The translations under genes were made by a program, and so were the position numbers. A DNA stretch of 19,551 nt from Oligoflexia bacterium (GTDB taxonomy: Bacteria; Bdellovibrionota; UBA1018): NCBI GenBank assembly GCA_903858195.1, contig CAIOHW010000311.1, forward strand, positions 1 to 19,551. Direction: 5' to 3'. A model generated the notes under the pieces. The model did not search any database, was not told where the DNA came from, and saw only the letters and a program-made list of their open reading frames with translations. Of the stretch, positions 18,801-19,551 are shown piece by piece. Position 1 is the stretch's first letter; every line of letters starts with the position of its first letter.

Positions 18801-19551
18801 CCTCGATCAATCCTCTCACAGGGGCAACCGAAGACACGGCCTACACCATTGGCCATGCAGCACTGCTTGCAGCATCGAACGTCTCCGACTTCGACTCATC
18901 CGGGCTCTCATTCCGGGTCGAATCGCTCACCAACGGCACTCTGAGCAAGGGCGGTGTCGCAGTCGTGGCCGGAACCACCGTGATCAGCACCGGGGAGTCC
19001 CTGGTTTGGACTCCTGCAGCAGATGCTTTCGGCGAGATCGCAGCTTTCTCAGTGCGGGCGTATGATGGTGCTCTGGCATCGGCCACGGCCATTCCGGTGG
19101 TGATCGAAACCTCGCCCGTCAACGATGCTCCCACCCTAGAGCCGCTCGCGGCAATCAGCCTCACTGAAGACGCTGGAGCCCAGAGCGTGCCGCTCGCTGG
19201 AATCGGAATCGGGCCGTCCAATGAATCCCCGCAGCCACTCACCGTCACGGCTGTGAGCTCGAACACGGCACTCATTCCGGACCCAGTCGTCAGCTACACC
19301 AGCCCGAACCCGACGGGATCGATCGCCTTTACACCTGTTCCGAACCAGTCGGGAAGCACCACGGTGACCATCACGGTGAGCGACGGACAGGCTGCGAACA
19401 GCACCGTCTCGAGGACCTTCGTGGTCACCGTTACGGCCGAAAATGATGCGCCCACCCTGGATCCGATCAGCCCGATTGCCATCAGCGAGGACTCCAGCGG
19501 TAACACGGTCTCACTTGCCGGAATCAGCGCAGGCGGCGGCGAGTCGCAGGC
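3824..19551 (+). CDS. Giant multi-domain extracellular protein (He_PIG / fibronectin III / cadherin-like repeats), 3' end outside window
   Basis: One frame runs 5242 complete codons to the right edge without a stop; I checked codon phase at many domain boundaries, including every cadherin-like one. A TAG lies immediately before the first ATG (3824). Further in-frame ATGs at 3881 and 3890 are possible starts, and none has a convincing Shine-Dalgarno. A signal-like hydrophobic segment (FILLCSLLTLAIG) follows. Next come seven super-repeats of He_PIG Ig-like domains (strand pattern SPALPAGLSLNPLTG-ISGTP) and fibronectin III domains (NETGFEIERS; NGTTYYYRV) from about 4031 to 15067, then cadherin-like domains (VNDAPT, DxDGD) to the edge. 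Such proteins are usually surface adhesins or biofilm/contact proteins; no catalytic domain is visible here. Composition is Ser/Thr/Ala/Gly/Pro-rich, nearly free of lysine and of cysteine outside one domain class. The secretion route cannot be judged without the C-terminus. Confidence 0.93.
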   Translation, partial: MRAERFWKQIKGSPTGSPRMGRMPRAGARGFILLCSLLTLAIGPCELPTLNREGLRIRSRNITVLKPPVGLSLPSTSFEFLRGEEISALMPSLQQGEPDLYTISPDLPPGLSLDPVTGIISGTPAQLFTTADYMLAGSNLAGTATFQFSLVVKDVPPSDLEYSSSPAIYTRLTAIDPNLPIISGGTVVSFSVSPPLPSGLSLDPVTGVISGTPQQLSSNREYTIVATNSGGSTQSVLQLMVAEIPPANLTYTQQSPTYVRSMAITPNSPNPMQGTATAWSISPSLPAGLVMNTQTGAISGTPLVAVNPKNYVVTATNSGGSTTTTLQLGVNDITPGVPAGLSAQATNSSSVQLLWIDTSTNETGFRLERSTDGSTFSVVNSGIAANSTSFNDTGLVPNQTVYYRVSSISFGAFSEPSNVAVVTPPSAPSAPTNLTATAGNAQASLSWSAESSAPPITYSVYRGQGNAALVQIATGLTQTLFTDLLALNGQTYRYAVRATNPGGTSPLSSEATALPQAPPIIQISAQTASGAFTLFEGSPVNPAISPTLAGGPVATCTVSPALPASLVVSPTNCQITGTPGSTQAAQTYTMTATNVGGSSSATLQIQVNSPLPVFDYVGTLQAVVRGLEMQSISPTQRSHVQLVTVSPALPSGILLDPATGVLSGTPSATTPARTYTMTAENPTGQQVKALLHLQVTEPAPTGLVYASNPAIATRGSIFSDLLAIGNGTPTGISILPALPAGLSLNAQTGAITGAPTQTLALSSFTVTASNTSGSGSVVLALQINDPVPAAVTGLNATPTSPGTLRLNWQDPSSFERGFRIEYSNDQLNWTEAGTTASNATNHTVTDLPPDTDLYFRVTTLAVGTSSTPVAIGPVFTPSTPGSVSNLVAQAANARVNLSWSAPPVRAGTTVTHDVERSSNGGTTFTLLSSALAATSYSDLAVTNGLTYVYRVKARTATGTSTAVLSGSATPQAPPAIAFGNSTLNFARSEAITPQTPTNSGGPIASCSSEPGLPPGLTLSAGCQISGLPTVSSSSIPYTISANNVGGTSSTVLQIRILDGAPALSYPGSPFTFTRGVTILGATVTAQNVTNFIVSPALPTGITLNTGTGELVGTPTQVTASGSHTISGSNSTGQSAIRVIQISVRDSAPATLVYAQMSPSYTAGSPISSNSPTHTGGTPTHYSVSPGLPAGLSFSADTGVISGTPGQAVLTTSYTVTGSNAAGSAQAVLSLTVSDTTPGTPTAVSASAISSTSNRVTWTDASTNESGFEIESSRDGTNFTYLATTAAGSVSYTHTGLASDERVYYRLRAVGLAVASPYSPTVSAIPPSPPGAPTGTTATGGNASVALSWSALPTGAGGASIQYIVERSTSSGSGFAALSSTLTTAGYTDLTALNGTTYFYRVSARHVGGTGPSGAVVSATPALAPVISFNPSALVAVIGQPITAPVLVNSGGTPTTCSVSPAFPAGMTLNEVNCSISGAPTQSAAPTSYQIRASNTGGMSETALSLRVNSPDPTLSYPSSVIIGTRNSPLSGAEPTSFSGVSSASILPSLPVGLSFSPMTGSVTGTPAGTLAQTTFTVTASNATGQSLERTFQLRIRDESVLSLSYQSSTATYTRGVQISNNLPTTSGGVPTNYASTPALPSGLSINPATGVISGTPGAATSQDIYTITASNETGAATAELTLTVNETGPAIPSGLSALPISASGIALSWTDQSSNESGFEIESSTDGLSFLPLMTASAQATSYTHTGLSEGTTRHYRVRAVALGVQSAFSNLASATIPLIPSAPGGLQAAPGNQNISLTWSSVQGATSYRVYRQIGNTGSYSPLAGAAPSTNAFVDFAVTNGTSYSYRVSALNVSGEGLQSTAISATPQAAPQLTYSGSPFLFTRTQPITAISPTSSGGPSTSCSASPELPAGVLLSSSCMIYGTPTVHRAAQDYAITAQNSGGTSSTTVRIRVQDIPPAISFASPALVAMQGVPVSPINPTLSASIAQVSVNPALPLGMQLSGSNGTVSGTPSGSQTATPHVFTATNLSGESASATLTITVQAPTPTVTYFGSPWTFIKNSAVSPQVPQVSSAASVSISPTLPAGLSYSNTTGAISGTPTTTAANATYTATATNSTGQTAQTTFQLRVNDGSPSITFAQSSVALTRGTAMHSIVPVLQNATSVTVNPELPQGMSLAAGTGIVTGTPATTLAATGFTFTASNSTGQTAESVVNITVNSPAPVFSYTPAQLTAVRTQAFSSGTPTAVDATSFAISPALPSGLALQSSTGEISGTPTATWPATPHVVTATNSTGQSASITLSVRVNDPTPTVAFSPASISLTRGQAMAAAAPTLTHASTLMVTPLLPVGLNFNQSSGVVSGIPSLVAATTVHTVTATNSTGQTGQGTLTLTVNDTAPGNLAYTSSPATYARNSSIAPNLPSSSGGAITSYSVSPALPAGLSLNPLTGVISGTPTTAQTASTHTITASNSGGSTTTVLSIVISDLTPDTPTGLAAVATSSSSILLSWSDHSSNETAYLLERSTSLQFTSPTVISVSANTTSTSDTGLTSDQTYYYRIRAQSIGSTSDYSNSVTAIAPGAPAAVTGVTAQAGTSHVVLGWAASSAQGNPTYAVFRSTDGGASYDSTSVSGAIHSTSFTDVGLLNGESYTYIIRATNVGGTSPDSQSVSATPLAAPVIQFNPSSRTYTRDVTITALAPSNSGGSIQSCSVTPALPSGLSLHPVSCEITGAPGTPSPQRNYLVTASNVGGQATAMLSIAVNDPAPVFSYTPASLILTRGAAMSALTPTALNVGTFTVSPALPAGLSLGTSSGSITGSPLSPLAQTVFTITGTNSTGQSATANLTLTINDAAPVLSYYGSPFRLTRTTPLSAPVVPTSQFVAGFSVNPELPLGLSLDPVTGALSGAASVLAPSANYTVTGTNTTQQTGTTSFDLEVVAIPPAQLEYGGSPFVFTQGSSVSVSPTHTGDPLVSYSLSGTSLPAGLSFNSSTGEISGTPTTPQYSTTSTITGTNTGGSTRITISMAVNSMVPASPSGLAWTAASATSISLTWNDQSNNETGFEIERSGGTTPIAILSAPVGATSLLATGLNSDTPYQFRVRSVAIGATSAWSSPVTALAPAAPGAPTNLAASAGNAQVSLVWTGSTGNGTIRYSVLRSTTLGGPYAQVVGDLAGTSHTDLTVLNTDPPTLYYYVVVASNAGGSSLNSAEVSAAPRAAPSISYAGSPFALMRGASAGTLSVTRTGGPITQCAIDPPLPPGLVFSAQNCSISGTPTAVATAASYSVIATNLGGSGATSFTLSVNDTAPAIAYPVSGTLTLTEGVAMTRLTPSINSISEVSVSPQLPAGVSLDTETGALFGTPTAVAALADYTFSAQNQTGQSVQVTLPIRVIHRLPNQFAYSESPATYTIGSPITPNTPSNQGGAITSYAISPAFSNGLILNPLTGVISGTPSAAALPVAYTITGSNTGGSTSLVLPIAVNATVPGAPTGLLATATTPSSISLTWNDNSSHETAFRVEYSTNGGSSYIALPALAAGSTSLVHTGLTSNLAHTYRVTALAQGVQSGPSETATATPYSAPTTPTGLVAVAGNANVALSWNPSSGGGALSYTVKRSTSAGSGFAPIASGLSSPSHTDLTAINGTTYYYVVSAANSNAGVSADSAQVSATPQAPPSQPVLTITPYNQRLVLSWTQATGAGPITYEVERSPDGLSGFVQVASNLGPTTWSQSGLNNGTTYHYRVRASNPTGGLGSWALQSGNPLNHAPTISAINSLPGVAGAVLEDTPYSITFAAIAAAANESDPDGDSVTFRVTSLGSGSLVRSVGAEPVVIGSTIETGEILIYQSGADSNGLLTVAELAAWDNELESTTAVPLRIQVTPVNDVPTALNGSLTVAEDSTQTQSTLSATDPENDTLTYSIVSQGTKGSVQLLNAQTGLYRYTPSADLNGSDSFTFRVSDGLAASNLATVSVTITPVNDPPTLSQVTNLSGALEDTAFPLAYATLVGAANEADIDGDAISFRVESISSGTLTLDGEPVVPGATLLNSGKSWVWTPSANESGLRTAISIRAWDGQTASLTSPVAVKVLVTEQNDAPLALSGALTVSEDALAVPGQLVATDADGNSLTYSIVSPPSSGTLALINAASGAYTYTPTANFNGSDSFTFRASDGTTNSNTATVSITVLPVNDAPVLANQSLTVSEDSGVTSGMLVFTDADGPSATFTVVTPPSKGTFTFSNEAPGAFTFEPSPNAFGTDRVVIRVSDGIADSANAQLNITITGVNDAPTLSSMQVLTGAAEDTGYSITYDMLAQAGNEQDADGDPISFRVSAISSGTLSRGGVPITIGGPSALLSAAGAPWIWTPPANASGTRGAFLIVASDGTSESAPSVQVQVQVDAVNDAPVAAASSLNTDEDTAASGTLPASDPEGSALTFAVVAHPAKGVVSITNPVTGAFTYTPNANANGSDSFTFRASDGSAQSNLASLNISIAAINDAPVAADGSLTLIEDAVSATGLLQASDVDANALTFSVVTPPTKGSVTLTNASTGAYSYVPGQNQTGTDSFTFKVSDGTVDSNTATISVGINAQNDAPVLTTISPMGGATEDTPFSISYSDLRTAATDESDADHDTLSFRIESISTGSLTQAGVPVTAGTTLLSAGGSLSWTPAANANGSLNAFTVRLWDGALLSSTPVQVVVNTSAVNDRPTVTAGTLSVNEDASANDTLTGFDIEGTALTFTVSTPPAKGAVTVTDAATRAYTYVPSANQSGTDTFEFTASDGALTSLPETVTVTIQPINDVPTLTSVSTLTGAFEDIEFSISHAALLAASNAADLDGDTLRFRVESVSTGTLKLSGVAVVPGTTLLAPGQSLGWTPASNANGELAAFTIKAWDGTTASATAVPVNVLVTPVNDAPIIVAPASQTINEGGATGTLAITIGDTESVASSLTLSATAANTTLLPPGSLVLAGTGSARTISATPATDANGSSVITLTVSDGSTSTNATFTLTVNAVNDAPTLTSINPLTGATEDTAYTIGHAALLAASNVSDFDSSGLSFRVESLTNGTLSKGGVAVVAGTTVISTGESLVWTPAADAFGEIAAFSVRAYDGALASATAIPVVIETSPVNDAPTLEPLAAISLTEDAGAQSVPLAGIGIGPSNESPQPLTVTAVSSNTALIPDPVVSYTSPNPTGSIAFTPVPNQSGSTTVTITVSDGQAANSTVSRTFVVTVTAENDAPTLDPISPIAISEDSSGNTVSLAGISAGGGESQ
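3890..3961 (+). other. Predicted signal peptide region of the giant protein
   Basis: From the third in-frame ATG the protein reads MPRAGARG (basic n-region), FILLCSLLTLAIG (hydrophobic core), then PCELPTLNR. This looks like a Sec signal peptide. The Cys is preceded by Ile-Gly-Pro, and Pro at -1 does not fit a lipobox, so lipidation is unlikely though not excluded. Starting at 3824 would add a 22-residue basic extension, unusual for a normal Sec signal. Confidence 0.55.
4031..5368 (+). repeat. Super-repeat unit 0: three He_PIG + two Fn3
   Basis: He_PIG domains start near 4031, 4301 and 4565; Fn3 domains start near 4826 (type A, STNETGFRLERS) and 5096 (type B). The unit is about 446 residues. 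Unlike all later units, its first He_PIG lacks the cysteine pair. The words encoding LSLDPVTG in the first two He_PIG domains share a 21-base identical stretch (4157-4177 and 4424-4444, exactly 267 bases apart), a sign of domain duplication. Confidence 0.8.
5369..6733 (+). repeat. Super-repeat unit 1: Cys-He_PIG, He_PIG, He_PIG, Fn3-A, Fn3-B
   Basis: 455 residues. It opens with the linker QAPP. The first He_PIG has Cys pair CTVSPAL...TNC (17 apart). The second (about 5651) ends in PTGQ, the third (about 5914) in TSGSGS. Fn3-A (about 6179) is diverged at the NETGF motif (SSFERGF), and Fn3-B starts at about 6461. Confidence 0.85.
6734..8083 (+). repeat. Super-repeat unit 2: Cys-He_PIG, He_PIG, He_PIG, Fn3-A, Fn3-B
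   Basis: 450 residues. It opens with QAPP. The first He_PIG has CSSEPGL...AGC (16 apart). The second (about 6998) ends STGQS, the third (about 7259) ends AAGSAQ. Fn3-A (about 7529) carries STNESGFEIESS, and Fn3-B (about 7802) carries NGTTYFYRV. Confidence 0.87.
8084..9427 (+). repeat. Super-repeat unit 3: Cys-He_PIG, He_PIG, He_PIG, Fn3-A, Fn3-B
   Basis: 448 residues. It opens with ALAP. The first He_PIG has CSVSPAF...VNC (17 apart). The second (about 8348) ends ATGQS, the third (about 8627) ends ETGAAT. Fn3-A (about 8885) carries SSNESGFEIESS, and Fn3-B starts near 9164. Confidence 0.87.
9428..11824 (+). repeat. Super-repeat unit 4: expanded, seven He_PIG + two Fn3
   Basis: 799 residues, that is the basic 450 plus four extra He_PIG domains of about 87 residues. 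It opens with QAAP. The first He_PIG has CSASPEL...SSC (16 apart). Five middle-type domains follow, then the terminal He_PIG (about 11006, ending SNSGGSTTT), Fn3-A (about 11273, SSNETAYLLERS) and Fn3-B (about 11552). Confidence 0.87.
9695..11005 (+). repeat. Tandem array of five middle-type He_PIG domains inside unit 4
   Basis: Five consecutive domains of about 261 bases each. The first ends in LSGES and the next four end in NSTGQ(T/S), the signature otherwise seen once or twice per unit. Codons differ between copies at synonymous positions, so the expansion is not very recent. Confidence 0.8.
11825..13438 (+). repeat. Super-repeat unit 5: four He_PIG + two Fn3
   Basis: 538 residues, one He_PIG longer than the basic unit. 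It opens with LAAP. The first He_PIG has CSVTPAL...VSC (17 apart). Two middle types follow (about 12092, STGQS; about 12353, TTQQT), then the terminal type (about 12617, NTGGS), Fn3-A (about 12884, SNNETGFEIERS) and Fn3-B (about 13154). Confidence 0.87.
13439..15067 (+). repeat. Super-repeat unit 6: three He_PIG + three Fn3
   Basis: 543 residues, one Fn3 longer than the basic unit. It opens with RAAP. The first He_PIG has CAIDPPL...QNC (17 apart). The middle type (about 13703) ends QTGQS and the terminal type (about 13970) ends NTGGS. Fn3 domains start near 14237, 14519 and 14798. The extra Fn3 follows a QAPP linker, exactly where a new Cys-He_PIG would be expected, and leads into the cadherin-like block. 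Confidence 0.85.
15068..18478 (+). repeat. Cadherin-like (tandem-95 type) repeat block, A and B modules
   Basis: Eleven modules, most opening with VNDxP. Type A (about 113-118 residues; starts 15068, 15704, 16610, 17519, 18140) carries LTGA-EDT, an N-x-x-D-x-DGD-like site and WTP-ANA. Type B (about 93-94 residues; starts 15422, 16046, 16328, 16958, 17237, 17861) carries LTVSED, D-DGN-LT, PPxKGxV and NGSDSFTFRASDG. The order is A B A B B A B B A B A. The acidic DxDGD motifs resemble calcium-binding inter-domain sites of cadherin-like folds. Modules at 16046 and 16958 share a 17-base identical stretch (16262-16278 and 17171-17187). Confidence 0.85.
18479..19551 (+). repeat. Cadherin-like block, A and C modules, cut by window edge
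   Basis: From 18479 the type B modules are replaced by a third class, C (starts 18479, 19121, 19442). C modules carry ITEDAG/INEGG, then an SNTALIP or ANTTLLP segment, then NQSGSTTVTITVSDG or a related ending. One A module sits at 18782 and has a degraded acidic site (DFDSSG instead of DxDGD). The module from 19442 is truncated by the window edge. Confidence 0.8.

Overview
The window looks like a chromosomal segment of a Gram-negative bacterium with roughly 60% GC. It carries the C-terminus of an MCE/MlaD-type outer-membrane lipid transport protein, a sigma-54 activator and a membrane-anchored FMN glutamate-synthase homologue. I suspect a Bdellovibrionota or 'deltaproteobacterial' lineage, but that rests on a general impression of the housekeeping proteins. 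The surface-protein modules are equally common in Planctomycetota and Verrucomicrobiota, so the placement is low confidence.

Layout. Positions 1-249 (+) hold the 3' end of an MlaD-like gene. A hairpin at 272-305, with a U-tract only on the minus-strand transcript, separates it from a convergent minus-strand block. Read in the direction of transcription, that block is: an FMN-binding glutamate synthase family protein (3560-2106), a 75-residue protein of unknown function with a very strong Shine-Dalgarno (1990-1763), a weak terminator and a candidate promoter, and a single-domain sigma-54 activator with an odd Ser/Asn tail (1522-335). A short divergent intergenic region (3561-3823) with two dyad elements follows.

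From 3824 to the right edge (19551) the plus strand is a single reading frame with no stop that I could find: 5242 complete codons, with the 3' end outside the window. It encodes a giant predicted extracellular protein. After an N-terminal signal-like segment come seven higher-order repeats. Each is built from about three putative-Ig (He_PIG) domains followed by two fibronectin type III domains, about 450 residues in all. Then comes a block of cadherin-like (tandem-95 type) domains with DxDGD calcium-binding-like motifs that continues past the edge.

The most interesting signal is the grammar of the higher-order repeat. From the second unit on, each unit opens with a He_PIG domain carrying a pair of cysteines about 16-17 residues apart, and those pairs are the only cysteines I find in the mature protein. 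The domains inside a unit carry position-specific end signatures. Length differences between units are whole domains (+4 He_PIG, +1 He_PIG, +1 Fn3), and He_PIG growth occurs only in the middle position. The repeat region also has almost no lysine. The activator, the small protein and the synthase have no evident functional link to the giant protein beyond proximity.
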